Shown: in pieces, positions 53,449 to 63,046 of the stretch
Layout of the letters: every line of letters starts with the position of its first letter
Position numbering within the stretch: the stretch's first letter is position 1
Source: JAJEFO01 sp022819605
GTDB taxonomy: Bacteria > Pseudomonadota > Alphaproteobacteria > Rhodobacterales > Rhodobacteraceae
Assembly (NCBI GenBank): GCA_965221545.1
Contig: OZ244901.1
Span: 4,216,001 to 4,280,000, forward strand
Direction: 5' to 3'
DNA: 64,000 bases
Translations under genes and position numbers: made by a program
The notes under the pieces: model-generated
Database searches by the model: none
Told to the model about the DNA's origin: nothing
Seen by the model: only the letters and a program-made list of their open reading frames with translations

Positions 53449-54198
53449 TCAGCAAATATAGTTCATCCCAAGCCGGCCGCCATCGACATAGATCGTCTCG
53501 CCGGTGATGTAGCTTGCCTTGCCGCTGATCAGGAAGGCGACAACATCGGCGATCTCGCTTGGTGCGCCGACGCGCTTGAGCGGCGTTCTTGACATTATCG
53601 TCTTCATTGCGTCGGGGCTCGCATTAACGGTCGCCATCATGGCCGTGTCTATCGACCCCGGGCCGACCGCGTTGACCCGGATATTGTGCGGTGCAAGCGC
53701 AAGCGCGGCCGACTTGGTGAGCTGCATCACGCCGCCCTTGGAGGCGCAGTAGGCGGGAATCGCCGGAATCGCGACCTGGGCGTTTATCGACGACATGTTG
53801 ACGATCGCGCCCTCGATGCCCGCGTCGATCATCATGCGGGCCGCGCGCTGAAGTGCCGCGAAAGAGCCTGTGAGATTGGTGCCGATCACCTTCTGGAAGG
53901 TGGCGATGTCGTAGTCGAGGAAATCCCCCGGCTCCGAAATCCCCGCATTGTTCACCAAGGCCGAGACCGGGCCGTGGTCGGCCGCGATTCGATCGAACAT
54001 GTCCGAGATCTGCTCCGGATCACTCATGTCGCAGACGAACCCGCTCGCTTCCTGGCCGAGCTTCAGCGCCACATCCTCCACATTCGCGTTGATGTCCGCC
54101 AGGATGATCTTGAATCCGTCACCCGCCAGTGCTTGCGCGCATGCATGCCCGATGCCCTGCGCACCGCCGGTTACCAATGCGATCGGCTTTTTCGCCAT
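53449..54198 (-). CDS. Short-chain dehydrogenase/reductase
   Basis: 249 residues. TGGAQGIG near residue 11, NNAG near 85, catalytic Ser (NMSSINAQ), Tyr and Lys (YCASKGG), and the C-terminal YITGETIYVDGG. Convergent with the citryl-CoA-lyase-like gene, it may reduce or oxidise a hydroxyacid of the same pathway. Its RBS (GGAGGG) is intact, but the ISAs1 element is inserted 17 bases upstream of the ATG, so its native promoter is cut off. Confidence 0.87.
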   Translation of the reverse strand: MAKKPIALVTGGAQGIGHACAQALAGDGFKIILADINANVEDVALKLGQEASGFVCDMSDPEQISDMFDRIAADHGPVSALVNNAGISEPGDFLDYDIATFQKVIGTNLTGSFAALQRAARMMIDAGIEGAIVNMSSINAQVAIPAIPAYCASKGGVMQLTKSAALALAPHNIRVNAVGPGSIDTAMMATVNASPDAMKTIMSRTPLKRVGAPSEIADVVAFLISGKASYITGETIYVDGGRLGMNYIC

Positions 54199-54215
54199 GG
54201 CTCACCCTCCTGCCA

Positions 54216-54225
54216 AGTGCGGGCC
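54216..54225. repeat. 10-bp target duplication of the IS, left copy
   Basis: AGTGCGGGCC, identical to 56351-56360. Confidence 0.85.
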
Positions 54226-54438
54226 CACGGCAAATCTGTTCTGTTCGCGACTCGCCCATTGCCACATTTCTGGATGCTTTGCTGTCGCCTGACCAAGGCG
54301 TCGCGGCGCCTGAAGCCGGGCCTGTGACCTTTGCATGACGGTTTTGGCGGCGATCCGGGTGTTTCCCGGGCATGTCGGCTCGCCCGTCCTCGGGGCGAAG
54401 GGGACGGGGCCGGGTTCCGGGGCGTGCGAGGCGTGTCT

Positions 54439-56234
54439 TCAGGCGAACGCCTTGCGGGAACGGGTGTTGCCTGTCAGCTTCAGGACGTCCAGGACCCGTC
54501 GCGGCTTTCGGGCCATGCTGCGCATGGTCTCGGCAACGTTGTCGCCGTATTGCCTGACGAGGCCGATGGCGAAGCGCCGCAGCAGCGTGACGTTCGACGG
54601 ACCGTGTCCGGTGCGGATGCGGCTCCGATCCTCGTCGAAGGTCATGTCCAGGATGTGGTGCATCGCCTCGATCTTCCAGTGTCCGCGATTGAGGGAGAGC
54701 AGCCGCTCGGCCGTCGCCATGTCCCTGGTCAGGCTGGTGATGCAGCAGGCCGTCTCGCTGGTCCGTTTCCCGGTCTTGACCTCGGTGACTTCGCGGCGGA
54801 CGGCGAAGACCTGCCCGACGCCGGGGAAGTCGACGTAGCCGTTGAGCTCGGACGAGACCCAGACCGAGCGTTTCTCCCTGCGCCCGTGATCGGGCTTGCG
54901 CTCGGGCTCCGCGAAGTCCGGCTCGCGGCGTGCCATTGCCTCGTCGAGCGTCAGGCTGATGTCGGACAGCAGGGTCGGCTGGTTGCCCTTGACGGTGAAC
55001 AGGTAGTGGGCGCCGCGGCCGATGAGGTGGCTGGCCAGCTTCCGCTGCGTCAGCATCGCGTCGGCGGTGAAGACGCGGCCGCCGATGTCGGGCAGCATGT
55101 CGACCAGGGGGATGACCGTGCCGATCTCGTTGGTGCGCTTCTCCGCGTCGTCCGCGCCCGGCCTCATCCCGACTTTTTTTTCGCGTAGGGCTTTCCGGTG
55201 TCGTGGCCGACGATGCCCATGACGTGGGTCTGCACGCCATCGGCGTCGACGGCGCCGCGCATCGTCTTGCCGTCGATGGCGAGGGCACCGTCGCGCCCGC
55301 CGTGGTCCTCGCTCCACTGCCGCAGGGCGGCGTCGAACTGGTCCGGGCAGACGCGGATCAGCACGTCGCGGATGACCGTCCTGCTCGGCGGCACGTACCG
55401 GCCGTCGCGGAAGCGCGGCCTGAAGTGCGCCAGGACCGCCTGGCTCTGGTCCTGGACCCACTCCGCGATCTCCTTGTAGCCGCGCATGCCGGAGACCGTC
55501 GCGGCGGCGGCCAGCGCAAGCACCGAGGGCAGGTTGTGCCGGCGCCCCTGCCGGCGCCGCGGATCGTCCATCTGCCTGAAGTAGTCGGGAAGGGAGCGCA
55601 TCTGCTCGGCGGTGAGTGTCATCTTCGGGACTCCCTTGTGCAGGTCAGGATCAAGATGGGCCGTCCTCAGCCGGTGCCGCGCGTTCCGGCACAGCGGACG
55701 GAGAAAGACAAGCTTGGGCCGGCCATGGGCGGCGTAGCCGCTGCCCAGGCGCCCGAAGCCGCGGGTCCGCCCGACCTCGAGCCAGTTGGCCGCGCGGTAG
55801 ACCGTGCCCCGGTGACGCGACGGCTCGACAAAGGTCTCCATGAGCAGGATCTCGTGGCCGAACCGGAGCGGCCAGTCCCGCACCAGGCGCCGCGCGCACA
55901 GCGACAGCACCCGCGACCCGAGGTTCGGCGGGCCGCCAGGCAGGATCAGGAACCTCGAGTTGTTGGTCACCAGGTGAAGCCGGCTGAACTGGCCGCCGCG
56001 CTCCCAGCCGATCCAGCTGTCGCGCGCCGCGCACTGCAGCGCGGCCGCCGAAAACATCGCCAGCGCCAGCCATCGCCCCTCGACGTGCGCGACATAGCGC
56101 ATGGTCTCGCCTCTGGGCTGGACGTCGCCCAGGAAGTGATGCTCCCTCAGCAACGCACGAAAGCGCGGCTCGTCCACCTTCGTCACGATGTCTAATGCCA
56201 CACCGGAAAGGTCCGTCACGCCCCTCACACACAT
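54439..56234 (-). CDS. DruA-like (DUF4338)-ISAs1 transposase, -1 frameshift at A-run
   Basis: First part from ATG 56234: a DUF4338 domain (LREHHFLGDVQPRGETMRYV, LHLVTNNSRFLILPGG, LLMETFVEPSRHRGTVYRAA), the family that includes Druantia DruA and IS-linked proteins. It runs in frame into the ISAs1 transposase (MTLTAEQMRSLPDYF at 55622, with its own RBS AAGGGAG). The zero frame ends at 55164 after AYA-KKKSG; the -1 frame carries on as KKVGMRPGADDAEKRTNEIG to 54439. The switch sits on eight A residues followed by G, containing A-AAA-AAG. Catalytic D-D-E candidates are LAIDGKTMRG, VFTADAMLTQR and HWKIEAMHH. It is either programmed frameshifting or a one-base loss. Confidence 0.8.
55174..55184 (-). 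other. Slippery A-run with canonical A-AAA-AAG heptamer
   Basis: On the minus strand GCG-AAA-AAA-AAG is read in the zero frame. The heptamer A-AAA-AAG is the classical -1 slippage site of E. coli dnaX. A -1 slip joins the two transposase halves in frame. Confidence 0.6.
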
Positions 56235-56350
56235 CCATCCGCCGCGAATCACCTGTGGCGCAGCAATAACACCGCAAAACGCGCGAGTCCACCCTGGGAA
56301 GGCATCGCTCAAAACGAAAAGGAAAACCCCGGCAGAACAGATTTGCCGTG

Positions 56351-56360
56351 AGTGCGGGCC
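56351..56360. repeat. 10-bp target duplication of the IS, right copy
   Basis: AGTGCGGGCC, identical to 54216-54225. Confidence 0.85.
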
Positions 56361-56434
56361 TGACTGCCGTTGCGTTTCCGGCCCTTCGCCGTAGTGTTAG
56401 CGCCGGAACTGCCGGACGGGAACAGGAAACGCGC

Positions 56435-57868
56435 ATGCCAGAGTCGGAAATCGGAGTTGTCGGGCTTGGGACCATGGGCGCGATGCTGACGCTCAACATT
56501 GCCGACAGCGGCTTTCGGGTGTCGGCGTACAACCGTACCCATGCCCGCGTCTCAGAACTCATGGAATCTGCAGGAAATCTCGCCCGGCGGATCGCGCCGT
56601 GCAAGTCCGTTGAGGCGCTTGTCCAGTCGTTGAAGCGCCCTCGCAACGTCATCCTGATGGTACCTGCCGGAAGCGTGGTCGATGCCCAGATCGACGCATT
56701 GCAGCCGCTGCTCGACGACGATGACCTGATCATCGACATGGGCAACGCGAATTTCCACGACACGCGGCGGCGCGCGCAAGCCGCGCGCGAGGCCGGGCGT
56801 CCCTATCTCGGCGTCGGCATCTCGGGAGGCGCTGAAGGCGCGCGCTTCGGACCGTCCATCATGGGCGGCGGGCCACGCGAAAGCTGGGACCGGGTGGCGC
56901 ACATCCTCGACGTGATCGCGGCGAACCACGAGGGCCAGCCATGCGCCCAGTGGATGGGCGAGGATGGCGCGGGGCATTTCGTCAAGACGGTGCACAACGG
57001 CATCGAATACGCGGACATGCAGCTGATCGCGGAAGCCTACGGGGTCATGCGAGACGGCATGGGCATGGCCGCGGAAGAGTGCGCGGAAGTGTTCACGCGC
57101 TGGAATGACGGCGTTCTCAAGAGCTATCTTGTCGAGATCTCCGGAAAGGTGGCTGCCGCCCGGGACGACAGCACCGGCAAGCCCGCGCTGGATGTCATAC
57201 TTGATCGGGCAGGACAGAAGGGTACGGGCCGCTGGACGGTGATCGAAAGCCAGATGCTCGGCGCCCCGGTGCCGGTGATCGAGGCGGCGGTTGGTGCCCG
57301 CAACATGTCGGCGATGCGGCACCTGCGCCTGCAGGGCGCCAGCCTCTATCGGCCGAATGCATGCCGCCTGGACGACGGGCTTGAAATTCAGGACCTGGAA
57401 CAGGCGTTGATCGCCGGGAAGATCCTCTGCTACGCGCAGGGCTTCGATCTTCTTTACAAGGCCAGCACGGATTTCGGCTGGTCGCTGCCAATGCCGGGCA
57501 TCGCCGAGATCTGGCGCGAGGGGTGCATCATCCGCTCGGCAATGCTGAACGACATGGCGGCGGCCCTTCGGAAGTCGCCGGGCACCAATCTGGCGCTTGC
57601 GGACCGTTTCCGCGCCCTCATGGACAAGAACGTGGACGGCCTCCGGAAGACCGCGCTTGCCGCACAGGCCGCGCGCCTTCCAGTTCCGGCGCTTGCCGCG
57701 GCGCTTGCCTATTTCGACTCGCTGACGTGCGAGCGAACGTCCGCCAACATGCTTCAGGCGCAGCGCGACTACTTCGGAGCACACGGCTTCGAGCGCATCG
57801 ACTGCGAAGGCGCGCATCACGGACCCTGGCACGGTCACGATCTGGACGGCAATTCGGACCAAGGATGA
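56435..57868 (+). CDS. gnd: NADP-dependent phosphogluconate dehydrogenase, decarboxylating
   Basis: 477 residues from ATG 56435. GLGTMGAMLTLNIADSG and the NADP-selective NRTHARV open the Rossmann domain. Then LGVGISGGAEGARFGPSIMGGG and GHFVKTVHNGIEYADMQLIA, with catalytic Lys and the substrate-contact HNGIEY, and the C-terminal RTSANMLQAQRDYFGAHGFERI with the final Gly/His-rich tail. Converts 6-phosphogluconate to ribulose 5-phosphate. It is a full-length 6PGDH. The 74 bases between IS end and ATG retain a GGGAACAGGAAA ribosome site, but upstream sequence is IS. Confidence 0.93.
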   Translation: MPESEIGVVGLGTMGAMLTLNIADSGFRVSAYNRTHARVSELMESAGNLARRIAPCKSVEALVQSLKRPRNVILMVPAGSVVDAQIDALQPLLDDDDLIIDMGNANFHDTRRRAQAAREAGRPYLGVGISGGAEGARFGPSIMGGGPRESWDRVAHILDVIAANHEGQPCAQWMGEDGAGHFVKTVHNGIEYADMQLIAEAYGVMRDGMGMAAEECAEVFTRWNDGVLKSYLVEISGKVAAARDDSTGKPALDVILDRAGQKGTGRWTVIESQMLGAPVPVIEAAVGARNMSAMRHLRLQGASLYRPNACRLDDGLEIQDLEQALIAGKILCYAQGFDLLYKASTDFGWSLPMPGIAEIWREGCIIRSAMLNDMAAALRKSPGTNLALADRFRALMDKNVDGLRKTALAAQAARLPVPALAAALAYFDSLTCERTSANMLQAQRDYFGAHGFERIDCEGAHHGPWHGHDLDGNSDQG

Positions 57869-58066
57869 CAGGGTCGCGAAATGGCCGCGCCCCGGCGCGA
57901 TGAGCAACGCATGGGGCCGAACGGAATTCTGGCTGTGCCCCCTGAAGAGCGATCATGCGGGCGAGCAAGGCGGTCGCGTGCAGGTCACTTGGCACGTGAT
58001 GTTCCGCTTCGGGTTCGGCGAGGTCGTGAGAACGGGCATGGTTGAATTCTGCTGACCGGATGGGGG

Positions 58067-59098
58067 TCAGCCTCGACCGCGATCAAGCAGGCGCGCCGCC
58101 AGCGGCGCGCCCATGATCACGATCACGAGACGCAATATGTGATGCGCGACCACGAATGCCATGTCCGCCCCGACAACGAGTGCCAGGACGGTGAGTTCCG
58201 CCTGTCCGCCCGGCGAATATGCCAGAAGCGCGGACATGCCGGGGGCGAGCCCGAGCGAATAGATGGCCTCCACGAAGGCCACGGTCAGAATGATCAGGAG
58301 TCCGCAAAATCCCAGTCCGGCCAGAATGTCCTTCCGGATCTCGTTCATCGTTATGCCGTTGTAGTTGCAGCCGATGGTCATCCCGATGAAGAACTGTGCC
58401 GCCCAGATGGCTTCTGCGGGCGGCCGCTGTTCGAGGAAACCTGCCAGCGTCACCGCGGCCGCCGCGATCATCGGCCCGAGAATCGTGGCACCGAACAGGC
58501 CGGCCTTTCGTGCCGCCCACCAGCCGAATCCGGCCGCGAGCACCATCAAGGCCAGTTCGGAAGGAGCGATCGTCGTCAGCGGCACGCCCGGGGGGCGGTC
58601 GAGGTTCGCATCCCATATGCCTTGCAAGAGGAATGGCAACGCCACCACGATCACGAGGACGCGGGTGGCGTGAATCAATGACAGGGCGCGGACATTGCCA
58701 CCCGCTTCCTCGCCGAAAACGACCATGTCCTGGAGTCCTCCCGGCATCGCAGCGTAGTACGCGGTCGGAAAGTCGTAGCCGCAAAGGCGCCGGAAAAAAG
58801 GCACCCCTGTCATCCCGATCGCGAGAACGAACACGGGCATCAGGATCAGCGTCGGCCACATGGACGGAAACGTTGCCAGCACGGCTGGCGTAAGCGTTGC
58901 GCCCACCGCGACGCCCAGAACCGTCCGCATGGCGGCGTTGACAGGCTTGATGCCGCCAAGCGGAATGCCCAGAAGTGCGGCAAGGAGGCAACTCGCGATC
59001 GGGCCAAGCAGCCACGGCAGCGGCAGCGCCAGCAGATGAAACGCCGCCACGCCGAGCAGGCCGGAGGCCAGTGCATTGAAAACGGGAACTACCTGCAT
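58067..59098 (-). CDS. AbrB-family (AbrB/DUF9xx-type) membrane protein
   Basis: 343 residues from ATG 59098 (MQVVPVFNALASGLLGVAAF). About ten helices in two repeats: HLLALPLPWLLGPIASCLLA then FPTAYYAAMPGGLQDMVVFGEEAGG in the first half, and AGLFGATILGPMIAAAAVTLAG with YSPGGQAELTVLALVVGADM in the second, the paired PGGxxxM/PGGQAEL motifs of the AbrB family. From memory these act in ammonia resistance or aromatic-acid and carboxylate metabolism; substrate unknown. It is divergent from hpnC. Confidence 0.8.
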   Translation of the reverse strand: MQVVPVFNALASGLLGVAAFHLLALPLPWLLGPIASCLLAALLGIPLGGIKPVNAAMRTVLGVAVGATLTPAVLATFPSMWPTLILMPVFVLAIGMTGVPFFRRLCGYDFPTAYYAAMPGGLQDMVVFGEEAGGNVRALSLIHATRVLVIVVALPFLLQGIWDANLDRPPGVPLTTIAPSELALMVLAAGFGWWAARKAGLFGATILGPMIAAAAVTLAGFLEQRPPAEAIWAAQFFIGMTIGCNYNGITMNEIRKDILAGLGFCGLLIILTVAFVEAIYSLGLAPGMSALLAYSPGGQAELTVLALVVGADMAFVVAHHILRLVIVIMGAPLAARLLDRGRG

Positions 59099-59431
59099 CA
59101 AGCTTCCGCGAGAGCCGGGCGGCGCCACGAACGCAGACCGGCGCCTCCCCTGGAGAGCAGTCCAGTCACAATGCGCTGTCCCGCCTTGGGCTGCTGAGCG
59201 GCCTGCGCGGGACATCCACTCCTTGCAACGGGCAATTTCCGGTTGCAGCTTGCAGCCGTGTGGCAATCCGCATCGCACGCCTCGGATGCACTTCAGGAAT
59301 CATGCCCGCTTCATCCTTCATACGGCTCCAGGATGGAAGAACGTTCGTTCAAGGTGCATGAGGCACCCTTCCCGGCTCTCGCCACCGCCAATTCCCATAG
59401 GCCGCATCTTGTCGCGACTTGGAGGACAAGC

Positions 59432-59478
59432 GTGCATCGGGCACCCGCGACGGTGTCCTCGCCGCGTGCCCGATGCAC
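59432..59478. other. Strong hairpin upstream of hpnC
   Basis: GTGCATCGGGCAC (59432-59444) and its exact complement GTGCCCGATGCAC (59466-59478) form a 13-bp stem with a 21-base loop, about 65 bases before the hpnC start. It could be an operator or leader structure; no T-run follows. Confidence 0.6.
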
Positions 59479-59542
59479 GGTGCCCATCTTGTGCAAGGAT
59501 CGGTGCGTGGCCTACGATGGGAATTCTGGAACGGGTGCAATC

Positions 59543-60403
59543 TTGAGCGACAGCGAACACATTTCGCAGGTGGAAACCCCATCGGGCAAAAACGCCGAAT
59601 ACGAGAACTTTCCCGTCGGCTCGATACTGCTTCCTGCCCGTCTGCGACCGCATGTCGCCACATTTTACGCATTTGCCCGCACCATCGACGACATCGCGGA
59701 TTCACCGGATCTTACGGCAGGGGAAAAAACGGAGCGACTGGAAGGATTTGAGCGTGAGCTTCGGCACGCCGAAGGGCGCCCGGGCTACGACAAGGCCACG
59801 CGAATGGCCGCAAGCCTCTCAGAGACAGGCGTCAGCGACATCCATTGCCGAAATCTCATCCGCTACTGCCTGCAAGACGCGACAAAGAACCGCTACGCGA
59901 CGTGGCAGGAAGTGATCGACTACTGCATGCTCTCCGCAGCACCGGTCGGCCGGTACCTGATCGATCTTCATGGCGGGTCAAGCGCGGGCTACGGAAGTTC
60001 GGACGCGTTGTGCAACGCGCTTCAGGTGATCAATCATCTGCAGGATTTCGGCGACGATTACAGAACGCTGAACCGCATCTATCTGCCCGCAGACTGGATG
60101 GCGGAGTCCGGCGTCAACGTTGAGGAACTTGGCAAGGATCGCACATCTAAACGGCTTCGCGTCGTCATCGACAAGTGCCTGACCGAAATAGAGGCGCTCA
60201 TGCGGGATGCGCGCCAACTGCCTGGGCACATCAACCACCCCCGCCTGAGGCTTGAAGCCGCGGTCATCGTACGGTTGGCGGACCGTTTGGCCTGGCAACT
60301 CTCTCGAAAGGATCCGCTGGCAGCACGGGTCAAGCTGACAAAGCCGGAAGCCGCCATGTGCGCGGTGCGAGGGCTGGCCGGCAGCCTCTTCCTGTCGCGA
60401 TGA
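59543..60403 (+). CDS. hpnC: Squalene synthase-like protein HpnC (hydroxysqualene synthase)
   Basis: 286 residues from the TTG at 59543; the start is uncertain, and GTG 59573-type starts are also possible. All-helical isoprenoid synthase fold with the first aspartate motif FARTIDDIAD, the second HLQDFGDDYRTLNRIYLP, and YCMLSAAPVGRYLIDLHGG. HpnC makes hydroxysqualene from presqualene diphosphate in the HpnCDE route. The partner genes hpnD and hpnE are on the opposite strand next to it, convergent, an unusual split. Confidence 0.88.
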   Translation: MSDSEHISQVETPSGKNAEYENFPVGSILLPARLRPHVATFYAFARTIDDIADSPDLTAGEKTERLEGFERELRHAEGRPGYDKATRMAASLSETGVSDIHCRNLIRYCLQDATKNRYATWQEVIDYCMLSAAPVGRYLIDLHGGSSAGYGSSDALCNALQVINHLQDFGDDYRTLNRIYLPADWMAESGVNVEELGKDRTSKRLRVVIDKCLTEIEALMRDARQLPGHINHPRLRLEAAVIVRLADRLAWQLSRKDPLAARVKLTKPEAAMCAVRGLAGSLFLSR

Positions 60404-60470
60404 TCCCTGCGGCCCCGTTCATGAACATTGGATTGGCCCACTTGGCATCGGCAACCCGCCGGACGTCGGG

Positions 60471-61781
60471 TCAGGTCGCGGCACGCTCTCCGCCTAGATC
60501 GTCCATGAGTGCCTGACCCATGCTTTCTGCAGCCAGTTCAGCCGCCAACCTGCCCGAACGCACCGCACCCTCGATCGTTGCCGGCAAACCGGTATCTGTC
60601 CAGTCTCCGGCAAGAAAAACACCCAGCGGTCCGGCATCGGACCCGGGTCGGCGTGCCACCTGCTCCGGTGTCTGGGCAATGGTCGCCATCCGCTCGACGA
60701 TGACGCGGTACGGCGGCATTCTGGCCGCGTTGCCTACCAGGTCCAGTGACCTTCGGACGTCGTCCCAGATCGCACCCGCCATGCTTCGCCCGGCGACATC
60801 GCCCTGGCACGCGCTGACCGTCGCCGAGACAATGTCGTCCCGCCAGAACAGCCACTCGGCCGTGCCACCGAGGAGCCCGAGGAGCGGCGGGTCCTCCGCC
60901 GCACACAAGACACTTTCTGGCATCCGGAAATGCACATTGACGATTCCGCGATGCTCGTTCGGAACGCGCAGACCCTGAACCAGTTCCGCGGCAACGCGGG
61001 CGGGCACGGCCAAGATCACCCGGTCATCCGGTCCAACCTGGATCTCGCCATCCCTGAAACACAAGACCGTGACACAGCCCGCGTCGTTCAACGTGATCGA
61101 ACGAAGCCGCGTGCGAAAGCGCATCTCGGCGCCACTTCCCGCCAGAAAGGCCACTGCCGGATCCGCGAATGCACTGCTCAGGCCCTGCGTCGCCGTCAGG
61201 GGACGGCAGGCACGCCCCCCTCGGCCAATTGTCTCACGCAGAACCGGCTTCATCAGCATCGCCGCGGCACGCTCGGGTTCGGTGTTGAGAACCGCAATCG
61301 ATACCGGCTTCCAGAACCGTTCATGCAGCTTGCCGCAGGGCGACAGAACTTGTTCAATCGACGCTGCCGGGCTGGCATTCAACAGGCGGAGCGATCTTGC
61401 ATAATCTGCCAGTCGCGCGCCCGGAACCCGACCGCCGCGGGAAAACGGCCTTCCGGGAAAACGGCCATTGCCCAAATCTACTGTCCACCGTTCTCCCGTG
61501 GCGAGATCAAGGAACGGAAAGCGGGCGCTTGCCGGACCAGTCAACCTGTCTCCTGCCCCAATCAGGGCCAGAAACCGCTGAATCGACGTGTTGCCGGAGA
61601 GTATCAGATGGCTTCCGTTGTCGATCAATGCCCCGAGGCTTTCGTCGCGGAAGGACCGGCAGCGTCCACCGGCGTGATCGGTCGCTTCGTGAACGGCCAC
61701 GCGAACACCGATTGCGGACAACTCGCACGCCGCGCTCAGGCCGGCAACGCCCGCGCCAACCACATGGGCGAATCCGGGCAC
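60471..61781 (-). CDS. hpnE: Hydroxysqualene dehydroxylase HpnE
   Basis: 436 residues from GTG 61781, directly after the hpnD stop (TAG-GTG, no gap). FAD-binding HVVGAGVAGLSAACELSAIGV, then EATDHAGGRCRSF, and the C-terminal FAD motif VFLAGDWTDTGLPATIEGAVRSGRLAAE, the amine-oxidase-like fold of HpnE. It reduces hydroxysqualene to squalene. Its length fits the family. Convergent with hpnC across 67 bases. Confidence 0.9.
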   Translation of the reverse strand: MPGFAHVVGAGVAGLSAACELSAIGVRVAVHEATDHAGGRCRSFRDESLGALIDNGSHLILSGNTSIQRFLALIGAGDRLTGPASARFPFLDLATGERWTVDLGNGRFPGRPFSRGGRVPGARLADYARSLRLLNASPAASIEQVLSPCGKLHERFWKPVSIAVLNTEPERAAAMLMKPVLRETIGRGGRACRPLTATQGLSSAFADPAVAFLAGSGAEMRFRTRLRSITLNDAGCVTVLCFRDGEIQVGPDDRVILAVPARVAAELVQGLRVPNEHRGIVNVHFRMPESVLCAAEDPPLLGLLGGTAEWLFWRDDIVSATVSACQGDVAGRSMAGAIWDDVRRSLDLVGNAARMPPYRVIVERMATIAQTPEQVARRPGSDAGPLGVFLAGDWTDTGLPATIEGAVRSGRLAAELAAESMGQALMDDLGGERAAT

Positions 61782-62654
61782 CTAGAACAGGCCGTGGCGC
61801 AAGGCCAGGCAGGCCTTTCGGAACGAGCCGATGGAAATCCGTTCGGACGGAAACGGCGAAAACCCCGCTCCGACGATCCGTTCCAGGAGCTTTCCGTACA
61901 CCGCGCGCATCATCCTGGCTGGCCGAATGTCCTGAGGTCGGCAAGCGCCCATGATCCTGTCCGCAGCCACGAAGTGATCCCAGGCATTCTCCGACAGCCC
62001 CTGACAGACAATGTTCACCGCAGGCTGGTCGGCAAGCGTGTCGGTGCGCGGGCATTCAAGACCGGCCTCACGAAGAGCGGATGCGGGAAGGTAGATCCGG
62101 TTGCGCCGGGCGTCTTCACGAACGTCGCGCAGGATGTTGGTCAACTGAAGCGCCGAACCGAGCGAGGCCGCCAATTGCCTGCCGGTCTCGGGATCGAGTC
62201 CGAATACCCGACAGGACATCCGTCCGACCGAACAGGCCACGCGGTCAACATATTTCGCCAAGGCCGCCTCATCGGAAATGCGTACGGAGGGCGCGGCGTC
62301 CGTCATCATTCCGTCAATCAGGCAATTTAGGTCGGATTCCGCAATGTCGTAATCGAAAGCCGGCCTGACAAGTGCCTTTACCGTCGCCCGTGCCGGCTCC
62401 TCGCCCCGATAGAGCCGCTCCACGTCACGCCTGTAGCCGTTGAGCGCCTCCTGCTTGCGGGACGTCTCGCCGGGCTCATCAGCAATGTCGTCGACCTCCC
62501 GGCAAAACGCGTAGATCGCATACATCGCGTCGCGCTTCGCTGGCAGCATGCGTCGCATTGCCCAGAAAAACGCGGAACCCGAATTCGCAACCAACGTCTC
62601 CGCATAACGTTTCGCCGCGAGTTCACCTGACCGGTTCACGTTCGCAAATTGCAT
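61782..62654 (-). CDS. hpnD: Presqualene diphosphate synthase HpnD
   Basis: 290 residues, with FCREVDDIADEPGE and NILRDVREDARRNRIYLP as the two diphosphate-Mg sites, and SGSAFFWAMRRMLPAKRDAM near the start. It joins two farnesyl diphosphates to presqualene diphosphate. Its stop is adjacent to the hpnE start, so they form a tight pair. Upstream is a 600-base region with no gene. The shc cyclase (squalene-hopene) is not in the window. Confidence 0.92.
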   Translation of the reverse strand: MQFANVNRSGELAAKRYAETLVANSGSAFFWAMRRMLPAKRDAMYAIYAFCREVDDIADEPGETSRKQEALNGYRRDVERLYRGEEPARATVKALVRPAFDYDIAESDLNCLIDGMMTDAAPSVRISDEAALAKYVDRVACSVGRMSCRVFGLDPETGRQLAASLGSALQLTNILRDVREDARRNRIYLPASALREAGLECPRTDTLADQPAVNIVCQGLSENAWDHFVAADRIMGACRPQDIRPARMMRAVYGKLLERIVGAGFSPFPSERISIGSFRKACLALRHGLF

Positions 62655-62907
62655 TGGTCATAAATACATCGCGCTGCAGGAGCGATCAACCGAATTGGCT
62701 TCCACAACGGGCGTCCAATTCCTTGATTCGTTGAGTGCAGCACGAGAACCCGCCCCGCCGTCTCTGCCGAATCTCGAGCGTTAACTTGACTGCAACCGCA
62801 TCGACAAACCATCTATCCACATCGGGAAGTGAACGCAAAAGTGGCTGCGGAACTTCTGTCTGGGCGGCAATTCTCGGGGCTTACAAAGAGGGGTTTACGC
62901 ACGGGAA

Positions 62908-62933
62908 GCGCCCAACCTTCATTGGTTGGGCGC
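62908..62933. other. Hairpin GCGCCCAACC/GGTTGGGCGC
   Basis: Perfect 10-bp stem with a 6-base loop (TTCATT). No T-run on either strand, so a rho-independent terminator is doubtful. May be a protein-binding or RNA structure. Confidence 0.55.
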
Positions 62934-63029
62934 ACATGTCCTGAACATCGCACTTTCGTGTGGAACATCACGCGGGACGCAGATCGGCATTCGCCCTGCT
63001 CGATCTTTCGACCGCCCAAACGTCGCCAT

Positions 63030-63046
63030 GCCAATGCACAACGTCG
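63030..63046 (+). repeat. 17-bp direct repeat, copy 1
   Basis: GCCAATGCACAACGTCG, identical to 63157-63173, 127 bases apart. Confidence 0.6.

Larger units (their letters stand above)
54226..56350 (-). mobile_element. ISAs1-family insertion sequence, complete, 2,125 bp
   Basis: 18-bp perfect inverted ends, CACGGCAAATCTGTTCTG at 54226-54243 and its complement at 56333-56350, are bounded by an exact 10-bp target duplication AGTGCGGGCC. Inside is one minus-strand transposase gene read in two frames. Perfect ends and duplication argue for a recent insertion, between the SDR and the 6-phosphogluconate dehydrogenase genes. Confidence 0.92.

Noticed and set aside
62908..62933. Rho-independent terminator
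   Set aside because: Stem is strong but no T-run follows on either strand.
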